Below are positions 25,881 to 35,475 of a stretch of DNA of 64,000 nt, piece by piece; position 1 is the stretch's first letter, and the number at the start of each line of letters is the position of its first letter. Source of the stretch: Marinobacterium sediminicola. GTDB taxonomy: Bacteria; Pseudomonadota; Gammaproteobacteria; Pseudomonadales; Balneatricaceae. The DNA lies in the NCBI RefSeq assembly GCF_022343685.1, contig NZ_CP092123.1, forward strand, positions 2,852,001 through 2,916,000, read 5' to 3'. The notes under the pieces are model-generated. The model was not told where the DNA came from and made no database searches. It saw nothing but the letters and a program-made list of their open reading frames with translations. Position numbers and translations under genes: made by a program.

Positions 25881-27380
25881 TTATTTCATGCTGATAGTGG
25901 TATTGACGCCTTCTGACTCGCTGTCCGGCTCAAACCAGCGTGAGGTCACGGTCTTGGTCTGAGTCCAGAACTGAATCGCCTGCTTGCCGTTCGGGCCCAG
26001 GTCACCCAGCTTTGAGCCACGTGAGCCGGTGAAGCTGAAGAAGGCCACCGGCACCGGAATTGGCACGTTGATGCCGACCTGGCCAACATCGATGTCAGCC
26101 TCGTAACGGCGTGCGGCCCAACCGGAGTTGGTGAAGATAGAGGTACCATTGCCATTGGGATTGGCATTGATGAATTCGATCGCTTCATCGAGGGTATCGA
26201 CGCAAACTACGCACATCACCGGGCCGAAGATCTCTTCGTCATAGATGCGCATGCCGGGCTTCACGTCGGTGAAGATGGTCGGACCGACGAAGTTGCCGTC
26301 CGGATAGCCGTCAACGCTGATGTTGCGACCATCCAGCGCCAGCGTCGCCCCCTCGGCAACACCTGAATCGATCAGGCTGACCACACGGTCACGCGCCTGC
26401 GGCGATACCAGCGGGCCCAGATCAGCATCACGCTGGGTACCCGGCCCCACTTTCATGGACTTTGAGCTTTCAATAATCTCGGGCAGCCACTCTTTTGCCT
26501 GGCCAACCAGCACCACAACAGAGTTGGCCATGCAACGCTGACCCGCAGCACCAAAACAGGAGCCGATCACGTTGTTGATCGCCTGACTGCGGTTGGCATC
26601 AGGCATGATCACGCAGTGGTTTTTCGCACCCATCATCGACTGCACGCGCTTACCGGCGGCACCGGCACGGTCATAGATGTGTGTGCCAACGTGAGTGGAA
26701 CCGATGAATGACAACGCCTTGATATCGGTGTGGTCACAGATCTGGTTGGCCACTTCAGGACCACCGTGAACCACGTTCAGTACACCCGCCGGGATACCGG
26801 CTTCATGGGCCAGCTCAACCAGTCGCATGGTGGACGTCGGGTCCTGCTCGGATGGCTTGAGCACGAAGGTATTACCGGTAGCGATCGCCAGCGGGAACAT
26901 GAAACAGGGCAGCATCACCGGGAAATTGAATGCGGTGATACCGGCACCAACGCCCAGTGGCTGCTGCAGCGAGTAGACATTGACGTTACCGGCCGCATTC
27001 TCTGCGATCTCACCCAGCTGCAGTGAGGTAATGGAGCAGGCATGTTCAATCACTTCCAGACCACGGCCCACTTCACCTTCGGCGTCCGGCAGGGTTTTAC
27101 CATGCTCTTCGGTAATCAGGGCTGCCAGCTCTGCTGTGTGCTCACGCACCAGCGCCTGGAAGCGCAACATGATGCGCATGCGTTGTGCCAGTGACACCTT
27201 GCGCCAGCTCTTGAACGCTTCCTTGGCGGACGCAACTGCGCGGTTCACTTCCTCTTCGGTGGCAAAGGGAACCCGTGCAACCACTTCCTGAGTGGCCGGA
27301 TTGACCACATCGCGCCAATCATTGCTGACTGAACGTACCGCTTCGCCGTTGATGAAAAGTGGAATTTCTCGAACCGACAT
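25881..27380 (-). CDS. mmsA: CoA-acylating methylmalonate-semialdehyde dehydrogenase
   Basis: 499 aa aldehyde dehydrogenase. Catalytic Cys in FGAAGQRCMAN near residue 285, NAD segment GITAFNFPVMLPCFMFPLAI and FVLKPSEQDP, and GSTHVGTHIYDRAG. MmsA enzymes turn (methyl)malonate semialdehyde into propionyl- or acetyl-CoA in valine, beta-alanine, pyrimidine or inositol breakdown. Next to a TRAP importer and a divergent LysR gene, it may catabolise the imported compound. No hydroxyisobutyrate dehydrogenase or beta-alanine transaminase is adjacent, so the upstream pathway is not shown. Confidence 0.92.
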   Translation of the reverse strand: MSVREIPLFINGEAVRSVSNDWRDVVNPATQEVVARVPFATEEEVNRAVASAKEAFKSWRKVSLAQRMRIMLRFQALVREHTAELAALITEEHGKTLPDAEGEVGRGLEVIEHACSITSLQLGEIAENAAGNVNVYSLQQPLGVGAGITAFNFPVMLPCFMFPLAIATGNTFVLKPSEQDPTSTMRLVELAHEAGIPAGVLNVVHGGPEVANQICDHTDIKALSFIGSTHVGTHIYDRAGAAGKRVQSMMGAKNHCVIMPDANRSQAINNVIGSCFGAAGQRCMANSVVVLVGQAKEWLPEIIESSKSMKVGPGTQRDADLGPLVSPQARDRVVSLIDSGVAEGATLALDGRNISVDGYPDGNFVGPTIFTDVKPGMRIYDEEIFGPVMCVVCVDTLDEAIEFINANPNGNGTSIFTNSGWAARRYEADIDVGQVGINVPIPVPVAFFSFTGSRGSKLGDLGPNGKQAIQFWTQTKTVTSRWFEPDSESEGVNTTISMK

Positions 27381-27497
27381 ACACCTGATCTCCTTATATT
27401 TTTTGTGTATTCAGGCAAAACAAAACCCTGTTTGAGGCTGTATTCGAGTCTAGCGGCGCATCCGGTTGACAGACAACGCTCAGCCGAGCACATTGGC

Positions 27498-27513
27498 TGT
27501 GCAAAAATGCACA
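27498..27513. promoter_or_regulatory. palindromic operator candidate, mmsA/LysR gap
   Basis: TGTGCA-AAAA-TGCACA, a perfect inverted repeat, lies 10 bases before the LysR ATG. LysR proteins bind such interrupted dyads. TTGACA at 27466-27471 with CACATT 17 bases later could be the LysR-gene promoter just upstream of it. Confidence 0.45.
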
Positions 27514-27523
27514 GGGAATTCAT

Positions 27524-28471
27524 ATGCTCAACTGGCAGGATATCCAGATCTTTCTCGAAGTCGCCCGTGCTGACCGGCTCACCGATGCCGCACGCCGATT
27601 AAACATAGACCACTCGACGGTATCGCGCCGCATTCGTCGATTTGAAACGGATCTCAACACACAACTATTTGAACGCAGCACTCATGGCTACCGACTGACA
27701 CCGGCAGGCGAACAGCTGCTGCTGTTTGCAGAAGAGATGGCCAGACAGGCCACCGGAGCGAACGAAAGCATCAGCAACCAGAACCTGCAGGTGAGCGGTC
27801 AGATCCGCCTGGGCGTCACCGAAGGGTTCGGAACCTATGTCATTACACCGCTGCTGTCCGCCTTTCAACGCCGCTATCCCGACATCACCGTGGAATTGCT
27901 GGCACTGCCGCGTGCAGTGAACCTGAGCCGACACGAGGCCGATCTGGCGATCACCATCGACAGACCCAAGAATGCCGAGATGGTCGTTTCAAGGCTCTGC
28001 GACTACCGGCTCAGACTCTATGGAGAGGAGGGCTATCTGGACCAAAGAGGCATTCCGAACTGTATCGGTGAGCTGTCCCGCTTCGAACTGATCGGGTATG
28101 TGGACGACCTGATCTTCAGTGACCAGCTCTGCTATCTGGATCCCTTATTAAGAGAACTACCCTCCCCGCCGCACTTTGCCCAACGCAGCACCAGTGTCAT
28201 CACCCAGTTTCACGCGGTTCGCGCAGGCGCCGGACTGGCCGTTCTGCCCTGTTTCATGGCAGAGCAGGATCCCATCCTTCAAGCGGTGCTGAAAACGGAG
28301 ATCGATATATGTCGAGAGTTCTGGATTGCCGCGCGCGGAGAACAGCGCCAGCTACAGCGAGTACGTCTGCTATGGCAGTTTTTGAAGCAGGCGATAGAGC
28401 TTAATCAGCCCTGGCTTTTGGGAGAGAGCGACACTGGCCTGCAGCTTCCGCTTGCAGTTCCACGTGCCTGA
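27524..28471 (+). CDS. LysR family transcriptional regulator
   Basis: 315 aa. Winged HTH at residues 18-37 (TDAARRLNIDHSTVSRRIRR) and a LysR effector domain from about residue 90. The HSTVSRRI recognition helix type is common in regulators of amino-acid and aldehyde catabolism genes. Divergent from mmsA and the TRAP operon, which are its likely targets; ligand unknown. The palindrome just before the start suggests autoregulation. Confidence 0.9.
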   Translation: MLNWQDIQIFLEVARADRLTDAARRLNIDHSTVSRRIRRFETDLNTQLFERSTHGYRLTPAGEQLLLFAEEMARQATGANESISNQNLQVSGQIRLGVTEGFGTYVITPLLSAFQRRYPDITVELLALPRAVNLSRHEADLAITIDRPKNAEMVVSRLCDYRLRLYGEEGYLDQRGIPNCIGELSRFELIGYVDDLIFSDQLCYLDPLLRELPSPPHFAQRSTSVITQFHAVRAGAGLAVLPCFMAEQDPILQAVLKTEIDICREFWIAARGEQRQLQRVRLLWQFLKQAIELNQPWLLGESDTGLQLPLAVPRA

Positions 28472-28490
28472 ACACGAAGTGTAGAAATAG

Positions 28491-28515
28491 AACAGCGGGC
28501 AGAGCGCCCGCTGTT
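28491..28515 (-). terminator. terminator of the cold-shock gene
   Basis: AACAGCGGGC and GCCCGCTGTT form a perfect 10-base stem around a five-base loop. On the minus strand it is followed by the T-rich TCTATTTCTAC, so it most likely ends the csp transcript; it may also serve the LysR gene from the other side. Confidence 0.7.
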
Positions 28516-28536
28516 GCGAATACGGACTGTCAGCGA

Positions 28537-28749
28537 TTAGGCTACAACAGTTACGTTTTCAGCCTGCGGACCTTTCTGGCCCTGGGTAACTTCGAAAGTT
28601 ACAGTCTGGTTTTCGTGCAGAGTACGACGACCAGTACCGTTGATAGCGCGGAAGTGAACGAACACGTCCGGGCCATTTTCCTGCTGGATAAAGCCGAAGC
28701 CTTTCTCATCGTTGAACCACTTAACGGTACCGGTAACGAGCTGTGACAT
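28537..28749 (-). CDS. CspA family cold-shock protein
   Basis: 70 aa single cold-shock domain with RNP1 KGFGFIQ and RNP2 DVFVHF, binding single-stranded nucleic acids as an RNA chaperone. [15 protein letters not shown] and GPQAENV are standard. Preceded by a G/A-rich ribosome site (AAAGAAAGAGGCA). Upstream on its strand lies a long, stem-rich leader, typical of post-transcriptional control in this family. Confidence 0.95.
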   Translation of the reverse strand: MSQLVTGTVKWFNDEKGFGFIQQENGPDVFVHFRAINGTGRRTLHENQTVTFEVTQGQKGPQAENVTVVA

Positions 28750-28960
28750 TTTTTGCCTCTTTCTTTTGCATGTACACCAGCAATGCGCTGGTTTTTCTTA
28801 TGTTTGGACGCACCCAGGTGCCATCCGATCTTAGGAACCGGCTTCATGCCGATCCGGAAGCCAGCAGCCTCCTGGCTACCGGCTCATCCTGTTCCCGACT
28901 TTTCAGGAACGGAAATCTTCCTTGGTACAGACACTCATCGCATCAGTACCGCCGAAAACT
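28750..28960 (-). promoter_or_regulatory. probable structured 5-prime leader of the cold-shock mRNA
   Basis: No coding potential is convincing here. On the minus strand several stems are visible: 28854-28864 with 28872-28882 (CCGGAAGCCAG/CTGGCTACCGG, one mismatch), 28891-28895 with 28906-28910 (GTTCC/GGAAC), and 28777-28781 with 28787-28791 (CCAGC/GCTGG) close to the start codon. This fits the temperature-responsive leaders of csp genes. Confidence 0.5.
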
Positions 28961-29503
28961 TCATATCTCCCCAGTGTAGACATGCTTCATTGCTATCCCG
29001 TGACGGCAAACAGGTGCAAGCCCAAGGAAACGGCTGCGATAGTCAAAAGGGAAAGTGTGAGAAACATGAGAAAAGAGCGGGAGATAAAACAAGCGGGAAA
29101 CCATCTGCGATGCGGGAAGTGCCGAACAGATGGGTAATACGCTTCTTGCCACAGCCTTGGGTGCGGCGGTTGAAGTCTTGCGGGCGGCTATCAGACCGCT
29201 GAAGTACAGTCGTATCAAGTAAATCTAACTCCGTACCGGATTACTCCGGTCGCCCGGCTGCCTTTGAAAAGGCTTCTGTCATCCCGATTCCAAGCGGTCT
29301 TGACAGCACCGGATAAAATATCTTTACAGCATCATACCCCAGTCAAGACCAATTACAATGCTCTGTCACGCATTTTTTGCCCGATTTTTCACAGGCCCCG
29401 CCATCGATTATTAAGTAGTAAACCCAGGGGTTCTGCTCTAATCTCTTCGGTATACATCATTCATATTCTGTGCCCAGAGCACCATATTCAGGGACGACCC
29501 GCC
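28961..29503. other. non-coding interval between csp and the chemoreceptor gene
   Basis: About 540 bases with no supported gene. The short open frames on both strands lack ribosome sites and family resemblance. It should hold the csp promoter, leftward, and the chemoreceptor promoter, rightward; neither is clear by eye. A small stem GCCTTT-GAAA-AGGC occurs near 29262-29275. Confidence 0.5.
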
Positions 29504-31480
29504 ATGAATATTCGCTTCATTCACAAGATCCTGCTGTTGATTTTTCTCCCCCTGTTGGCGTTGTCCATGCTTCTTGGCAGTTCGGTACTCACAGAGTATC
29601 AGCAGGCCAAACAGTTGCAGATACTCGAAGAAGAGGTCGAACTGACCACCTTCAACAGCGCACTCGTACATGAGCTGCAAAAGGAACGCGGTGCCACCAG
29701 CGGCTGGCTCGGTTCCGGGACACAAGCCTTTGCCGACAAGCTGCAACAGCAGCGCCAGTTGACCGACCAGGCATTGCAACGCTGGAAAGGCTATCTGCAG
29801 CAGCATCAATTTGCGACGGCAGGTATCAGGCGCATGCTGGGACAGATCGAGCAGCAGCTGAGCCAGCTGAGCAGTATTCGCAGCAGTGCTGACCAACGGA
29901 ACATCCCGCTGGGCAAGGCGCTGGGCTACTACACCCAGCTCAACGCTGACCTACTCAGCATCGCCGCGACAACCTCGGGCATTAGCAGTGATGCCGGTAT
30001 CGCGCGCAGCGCAGGTGCTTTTTTCGCATTCATGCAAGCCAAGGAACGCGCCGGTATCGAGCGGGCCGTGCTCAGCAACGTCTTCGCCAGCAATCAATTT
30101 GGCCCGGGGCTGTATTCCCGTTTCATCAATCTTGTGTCGGAGCAGGACACCTACCTGAACATGTTCCGTGCACTGGCATCCACCGACAAGGTGCAGGCAC
30201 TGGCTACACTGGCGAACTCCCGAGAATTCACCGCCGTAACCCTGCTGCGCCAGACCGCTCATGAGAAAGCTTCAGAAGGCAATTTTGGTGTAGAGGGGAC
30301 TCTCTGGTTCGATCGTGCAACAGATCGCATCAATGCCATGAAAAAGTTTGAAGACCAGTTGGCCGACAGCCTCCTCGGCAGTGCCCGTTCCGCTCATGAC
30401 GCCGCCCTGCAACAAATCTGGATCGCCGCATCTTCACTGCTGGGTATCCTGCTGCTGGTCGGACTGGTGTCTTTCTGGATCATTCGAGGCCTGCATCGCC
30501 AGGTCGATACGCTGGCAGCGACCATGCGCGAAGTGCGTAACGAACATAACCTCAAGGTACGTGCCAGTGTCTATTCCCGTGACGAGTTGGGTACCGTAGC
30601 GGAGCAGTTGAACCACACGCTGGACACCTTTGCCTCGGCTATCCGCGAAGTGGCTGCTTCCAGCCAGCAACTCAGTGCTGAGTCGAAAAATACCAGCCAA
30701 ATCGTGCAGGAAGCGGAAAGAAGTCTGAAGCTGCAGAGTGATGAAACCATGCAGGTGGCAGCGGCGGTCGAAGAAGTCTCAACGGCCGTACAGGATGTTG
30801 CCAACAGTACAATCAGTGCTTCCAGTGCGGCACAGCAGGCTGACTCGCTGGCTCAAAACGGACACGAGAAGGTGCGCGCAGCCGTACATGCCGTTGCCAA
30901 TCTGGCCAGTGACAGCCGCCGCCTGGCAGAAATGACCGCCCGCCTGAACGACAGTAGCAAACGCATCTCTGACGTCACCAGTGTAATCAACAATGTATCC
31001 GAGCAAACCAACCTGCTGGCCTTGAACGCGGCGATCGAAGCAGCCCGTGCCGGTGAGCATGGTCGAGGTTTTGCGGTCGTGGCCGATGAAGTCAGAACAC
31101 TGGCGCAGCGTACCCAGGCATCCACGTCCGAGATCGACGAGATCATTCGCAAGCTGCAGCAGGAAACCCGAGAGGCCAGCGACCTGGTTGAGAGCAATCA
31201 GCGCGACATGGAAGTGGCCACCGAACGTGCGCGGGAGGTCGAAAGCGCACTGGATGCGATCGTTGACGCCATCGACAACATTACCAATATGTCGACCCAG
31301 ATTGCAGCGGCGGCCGAAGAAGAGTCCACCGCAATCAGTGACATCGGTCGCAATATCGCCGGCATCGATACCAGCGCCGAATCCATCAGCAGCAGCGCGC
31401 GCGTACTGTCTGAGCATGCCCAGCAGCAGCTACAGATGGCGCAGCAGCTCAGCCAGATGATTCAGCGTTTCAAAACCTGA
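29504..31480 (+). CDS. methyl-accepting chemotaxis protein with NIT sensor domain
   Basis: 658 aa. TM1 at about residues 7-28, a large periplasmic region (about 50-290) with the NIT pattern [15 protein letters not shown] and [14 protein letters not shown]2 near 305-325, HAMP (about 326-380) and a cytoplasmic signalling hairpin whose tip [19 protein letters not shown] is intact. NIT domains are linked to nitrate and nitrite sensing; the ligand here is inferred. ATG 29504 follows AGGGA; the open frame upstream lacks a start with a ribosome site. Downstream, a GGGAGC/GCTCCC stem may end the transcript. Confidence 0.9.
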   Translation: MNIRFIHKILLLIFLPLLALSMLLGSSVLTEYQQAKQLQILEEEVELTTFNSALVHELQKERGATSGWLGSGTQAFADKLQQQRQLTDQALQRWKGYLQQHQFATAGIRRMLGQIEQQLSQLSSIRSSADQRNIPLGKALGYYTQLNADLLSIAATTSGISSDAGIARSAGAFFAFMQAKERAGIERAVLSNVFASNQFGPGLYSRFINLVSEQDTYLNMFRALASTDKVQALATLANSREFTAVTLLRQTAHEKASEGNFGVEGTLWFDRATDRINAMKKFEDQLADSLLGSARSAHDAALQQIWIAASSLLGILLLVGLVSFWIIRGLHRQVDTLAATMREVRNEHNLKVRASVYSRDELGTVAEQLNHTLDTFASAIREVAASSQQLSAESKNTSQIVQEAERSLKLQSDETMQVAAAVEEVSTAVQDVANSTISASSAAQQADSLAQNGHEKVRAAVHAVANLASDSRRLAEMTARLNDSSKRISDVTSVINNVSEQTNLLALNAAIEAARAGEHGRGFAVVADEVRTLAQRTQASTSEIDEIIRKLQQETREASDLVESNQRDMEVATERAREVESALDAIVDAIDNITNMSTQIAAAAEEESTAISDIGRNIAGIDTSAESISSSARVLSEHAQQQLQMAQQLSQMIQRFKT

Positions 31481-31487
31481 AAAACAG

Positions 31488-31513
31488 GGAGCGGGACATC
31501 CGTCTTGCTCCCC
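31488..31513 (+). terminator. weak hairpin after the chemoreceptor gene
   Basis: GGGAGC and GCTCCC enclose about 14 bases and are followed by CTTCTCCC, which is pyrimidine-rich but has no T run. Possible terminator between convergent genes. Confidence 0.35.
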
Positions 31514-31538
31514 TTCTCCCTACCTGCAACAGCCGGGT

Positions 31539-33782
31539 TCAGGCCCGTCGCTTGCGACCGGCAGCCGGCTTGCTGCGGCTGCTCTTACCCGGTTTATTGC
31601 CTGCTCTTGGCGGCAATCCCGTATGCTGAGTGAGCACTCGACCTTTGCCGGCGCGAGCCGACTTGGGTGAGTTCTTGCGGCGTGGGCTGACATGCTGGGC
31701 GTCATCCGGTTGGGTGGCCGGAATCAACTGCTTTTCACCATCCCCGATCAGATCGGCACGCCCCATCGCTGTCAGAGCCTCGCGCAGCAGCGGCCAGTTT
31801 TCAGGATCGTGGTAACGCAGGAACGCCTTGTGCAGGCGGCGCTGACGTTCCCCTTTGACCGTCTCCACCTTTTCCCCGCTCTTCTTGTACGTCAGCTTAC
31901 GCAAGGGGTTACGACCGGAGTGATACATCGCTGTAGCCGTGGCCATTGGTGAAGGATAAAACGCCTGCACCTGGTCGGCCTTGAAACCGTTGCGCTTGAG
32001 CCACAGCGCCAGGTTCATCATATCTTCATCGGTGGTACCCGGGTGCGCGGCAATGAAGTACGGGATCAGGTATTGATCCTTGCCCGCCTCTTTCGAGAAC
32101 TTCTCGAACATCTTCTTGAACGCATCGTAAGTACCGATGCCCGGTTTCATCATCTTGTCGAGCACGCCCCTTTCGGTATGCTCCGGTGCGATCTTCAGGT
32201 AACCGCCGACATGATGGGTTACCAGCTCACGCACGTACTCGGGATCTTCCACCGCCAGATCATAGCGCAGCCCCGAGGCGATCAGGATCTTGTTCACGCC
32301 CTTGAGATCACGTGCCTTGCGGTAGAGCGAGGTCAGTGAACTGTGGTCGGTATTCAGGTTTTGGCAGATGCCCGGAAACACACAGGACGGTTTACGGCAG
32401 GCCGCCTCAATCTCGGGGCTCTTGCACGCCAGCCGGTACATGTTGGCCGTGGGACCACCCAGATCGGAGATCACGCCGGTAAAGCCCGGCACCTTGTCAC
32501 GGATCTCCTCGATCTCATTGAGAATCGACTCGTGGGATCGGTTCTGGATGATGCGACCTTCATGCTCGGTAATGGAGCAGAAGGTACAGCCGCCAAAGCA
32601 GCCTCGCATGATATTGACCGAGAAACGGATCATCTTGTACGCCGGAATCTCTTCCTTGCCATAGGCCGGATGAGGCACCCGCTGATACGGCAGGCCGAAC
32701 ACATGATCCATCTCTTCGGTGGTCAGCGGGATCGGCGGCGGATTGAGCCAGACCTCCTGATCACCGTGCAACTGGACCAGTGCGCGAGCGTTGCCCGGAT
32801 TGGTTTCCAGATGCAGTACCCGGTTGGCATGGGCATAAAGCACCGGATCCTTGCTGACCTTTTCAAACGACGGCAGACGAATGACGGTTTTGCTGCGATC
32901 CAGCTTCACCCGCGGTTCGATGTGCAGAATCTGCACTTCGTCCTCGGCATCCATTTCGGCGGTTTCGCCACCCTCGCGGCCGTTTTCCAGCTGACAGGCT
33001 TCCAGGTCACGGGTGTTGACGTAAGGATTGATGATCTTGTCGATTTTGCCCGGACGGTCGATACGGGTGGAATCGATCTCCATCCAGCCTTCGGGCGTAT
33101 CCTTGCGTACAAACGCCGTGCCGCGCACATCGGTAATTTCGTTGACCGGTTCGCCACGGGCGATACGGTGAGCCACCTCGACCACGGCACGTTCGGCATT
33201 GCCGTAGAGCAGCAGATCGGCGCGTGCATCCAGCAGGATGGAGCGACGCACCTTATCCTGCCAGTAATCGTAATGTGCGATGCGGCGCAATGAGCCTTCG
33301 ATGCCACCGAGAATGATGGGCACGTCCTTATAGGCTTCGCGGCAGCGCTGGCTGTAGACCAGACTGGCACGGTCCGGGCGCTTGCCCGCCTTGCCACCCG
33401 GCGTATAGGCGTCGTCGGAACGGATCTTCCGGTCTGCCGTGTAGCGGTTGATCATCGAGTCCATGTTGCCCGCCGCAACGCCGAAGAACAGGTTGGGCTT
33501 GCCCAGCGCCTTGAATGCATCAGCCGAATGCCAGTCCGGCTGAGCAATGATACCCACCCTGAACCCCTGAGCCTCCAGCAGGCGGCCGATAATCGCCATG
33601 CCGAATGACGGGTGATCGACGTAGGCATCACCGGTGACGATGATGATATCGCAGCTGTCCCACCCCAGCTGATCCATCTCCTTGCGAGACATGGGCAGAA
33701 AGGGAGCCGGACCAAAACATTCAGCCCAGTACTTGGGATACTCAAAAATCGGGGTAACTGCGGGCATCTGAAAACCTGACAT
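31539..33782 (-). CDS. ygiQ: YgiQ family radical SAM protein (UPF0313)
   Basis: 747 aa, usual YgiQ length. N-terminal B12-like/Rossmann part ([16 protein letters not shown]-type segment), radical SAM cluster [17 protein letters not shown] with CX3CX2C at about residue 385-392, and the DUF3362 C-terminal domain ending in a basic, Ala/Arg/Lys-rich tail. Function unknown; conserved across bacteria. ATG 33782 is preferred; the frame can also begin at ATG 33767, nearer to an AGG element. Convergent with the chemoreceptor gene. Confidence 0.9.
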   Translation of the reverse strand: MSGFQMPAVTPIFEYPKYWAECFGPAPFLPMSRKEMDQLGWDSCDIIIVTGDAYVDHPSFGMAIIGRLLEAQGFRVGIIAQPDWHSADAFKALGKPNLFFGVAAGNMDSMINRYTADRKIRSDDAYTPGGKAGKRPDRASLVYSQRCREAYKDVPIILGGIEGSLRRIAHYDYWQDKVRRSILLDARADLLLYGNAERAVVEVAHRIARGEPVNEITDVRGTAFVRKDTPEGWMEIDSTRIDRPGKIDKIINPYVNTRDLEACQLENGREGGETAEMDAEDEVQILHIEPRVKLDRSKTVIRLPSFEKVSKDPVLYAHANRVLHLETNPGNARALVQLHGDQEVWLNPPPIPLTTEEMDHVFGLPYQRVPHPAYGKEEIPAYKMIRFSVNIMRGCFGGCTFCSITEHEGRIIQNRSHESILNEIEEIRDKVPGFTGVISDLGGPTANMYRLACKSPEIEAACRKPSCVFPGICQNLNTDHSSLTSLYRKARDLKGVNKILIASGLRYDLAVEDPEYVRELVTHHVGGYLKIAPEHTERGVLDKMMKPGIGTYDAFKKMFEKFSKEAGKDQYLIPYFIAAHPGTTDEDMMNLALWLKRNGFKADQVQAFYPSPMATATAMYHSGRNPLRKLTYKKSGEKVETVKGERQRRLHKAFLRYHDPENWPLLREALTAMGRADLIGDGEKQLIPATQPDDAQHVSPRRKNSPKSARAGKGRVLTQHTGLPPRAGNKPGKSSRSKPAAGRKRRA

Positions 33783-33882
33783 CAACGCTCGGAAATGGGG
33801 CGGGAGTATAGCGCACTTTTTGAGCAGTTCCGACCAGCGTCAATGACTCAGGATGAAACGATGCGCCACCATTATCCCAAGC

Positions 33883-33916
33883 AAAAACGGCTCCTGCATC
33901 CACAGAAGCCGTTTTC
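33883..33916 (-). terminator. terminator of the NhaC gene
   Basis: Minus strand: AAAACGGCTT...AGCCGTTTTTGC, an 8-10 base stem followed by T residues, 34 bases downstream of the NhaC stop. The A/T tracts on both sides make it potentially bidirectional. Confidence 0.75.
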
Positions 33917-33949
33917 ACACCAGACAGCAGATATTTGCGTCTGCTTCGC

Positions 33950-35269
33950 TCAGCTTCGCGCTTTGGGCTGAGGGTAACCGATCACGATTGAGATCAGTGC
34001 CGCCGCAGCCAGTATCCAGCAATAGTGGATATTGCCAATGATCTCCAGCGGGGACAGCTTGGCGATAGAACCGGCCAACAGCACCTGGGCACCGTAGGGC
34101 AGCATCCCCTGTACCACACAGGAGAAGATATCCATCAGGCTGGCACTGCGCCTTGGATCGACCCCGTAACGCTGGGCAATATCCTTGGCCAGACCACCGG
34201 AGATGATGATCGCGACCGTATTGTTGGCGGTACACACGTTGGTCAGCGCCACAGCCGCGCTGATGCTGAACTCGCCGGAACGGCGATGTTTCCTGGGATC
34301 TTCGCTCTGGCGAGACAGCTTATCGATCATGCCCGCCAGCCACACCAGACCGCCCTGGGACTTCATCAGGGCACCCAGACCACCGATCAACAGGGACAGA
34401 ATCAGAATCTCCTGCATGCCGGTGTAGCCGGCATAGATATCCTTGGACCATTGCGCCACGTTGTAGCCTTCGGTGGCAAAAAGACCCACGGCCCCTGCCA
34501 GCAGGATGCCGACGAACAGCACCAGCATAACGTTCAGTCCAGACAGCGCCAGCAACAGCACGGCCAGATACGGCAGCACTCTGATCAGTTCATAATCGCC
34601 CGGGGCTTCGACCTGTGCACTGCTGCCCTGAACATACAGCCACACCAGTGTCAGCAACGCCGCAGGCAGTGCGATCTTGAAGTTCAGACGGAACTTGTCG
34701 CGCATCTCACAGCCCTGAGTACGGGTGGCCGCAATGGTGGTATCAGAGATGATCGACAGGTTGTCGCCGAACATGGCACCACCCACCACGGTTCCTACGG
34801 TCAGCAGCAGCGACAGATCGGTGGCTTCGGCCACGCCCACCGCAATCGGAGCGATGGCCGCGATGGTACCCATGGAAGTACCCATCGAGGTTGCCACAAA
34901 GGCAGTGATCACGAACAGACCAGGCAATACCAGTTCCGGCGGAATGATGCTGAGACCGAAGTTGACCGTGGCATCAACGCCACCTACCGCCTTGGCGACA
35001 CTGGCAAACGCGCCCGCGAGCAGGTAAATCAGCGCCATGGTGATGATGGTATTGTCGCCAACACCGGCAATGAAGGTTTCAATGCGCTCGTTCAGACGCC
35101 CCTTCTGCAACATCAACGCCAGAACAATAGCCGGCAGAATCGCCACTGGCGCGGAGATCTGGTAGAACGCAAAGTCAGTACCGGCTGCGTGATAATAAAG
35201 ACCACTGCCGATAAACAGTGCCAGGAACAGCCCTAGAGGCAACAGGGCCAACGGAGAATTTTTCGTCAT
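33950..35269 (-). CDS. NhaC-family sodium/proton antiporter-like carrier
   Basis: 439 aa, about 11-12 membrane segments. AFVATSMGTSMGTIAAIAPIA, split around the helix break, and GAMFGDNLSIISDTTIAATRTQGCEM are signatures of the NhaC/COG1757 family, with the acidic D in GDNLS and SDTT expected to bind Na+. Some members of this family transport lysine (LysW) or malate/lactate instead. No lysine riboswitch could be confirmed in the leader, so the substrate stays open. A CCTGA-CCGA-TCAGG-type dyad lies at 35287-35301 ahead of the start. Confidence 0.85.
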   Translation of the reverse strand: MTKNSPLALLPLGLFLALFIGSGLYYHAAGTDFAFYQISAPVAILPAIVLALMLQKGRLNERIETFIAGVGDNTIITMALIYLLAGAFASVAKAVGGVDATVNFGLSIIPPELVLPGLFVITAFVATSMGTSMGTIAAIAPIAVGVAEATDLSLLLTVGTVVGGAMFGDNLSIISDTTIAATRTQGCEMRDKFRLNFKIALPAALLTLVWLYVQGSSAQVEAPGDYELIRVLPYLAVLLLALSGLNVMLVLFVGILLAGAVGLFATEGYNVAQWSKDIYAGYTGMQEILILSLLIGGLGALMKSQGGLVWLAGMIDKLSRQSEDPRKHRRSGEFSISAAVALTNVCTANNTVAIIISGGLAKDIAQRYGVDPRRSASLMDIFSCVVQGMLPYGAQVLLAGSIAKLSPLEIIGNIHYCWILAAAALISIVIGYPQPKARS

Positions 35270-35475
35270 GTTGGTATCCGAATCATGCCTGACCGATCAG
35301 GTCAAATATTACTCACCACTTCGCCGGGTAGGCAAAGCAGCAAACGGAATCAAGAGGTTGCGCGCTTTATCGAGCAACTCGACAAGCGTCCATGCAGCAG
35401 AATGGCGTCATCATGCGCCGAGAAGGAGCCTTTTATACAGCAAATGCAATAAAAACTGAACCTTTTATAACCAGA
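35270..35475. other. intergenic region upstream of the NhaC gene
   Basis: Holds the leader of the NhaC gene (minus strand) with a dyad CCTGATCGGTCAGG at about 35288-35301 and a larger stem GAGTTGC...GCAACCTC around 35354-35381. Two TATAA-like stretches at 35433-35436 and 35464-35469 might be -10 elements. No gene is supported. Confidence 0.4.

Noticed and set aside
28777-28796. CCAGC-AATGC-GCTGG-TTTTTC read as a plus-strand terminator
   Set aside because: No plus-strand gene ends before it; it is more likely part of the csp leader on the minus strand.
29000-29060. GGCAAACAGGTGCAAGCC, faintly like a c-di-GMP-I (GEMM) riboswitch ahead of the chemoreceptor gene
   Set aside because: The P1b hairpin and the CCUA/GGUAGC receptor parts could not be found, so only a few bases match.
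35320-35425. Lysine-riboswitch-like segment (AAGAGGTTGCGCGC...CGAGCAAC...GCGCCGAGAAGG) near the NhaC gene
   Set aside because: The resemblance is on the plus strand, leading away from the NhaC gene and into the 3-prime end of mtgA; the minus strand, which would be needed, lacks the conserved elements.
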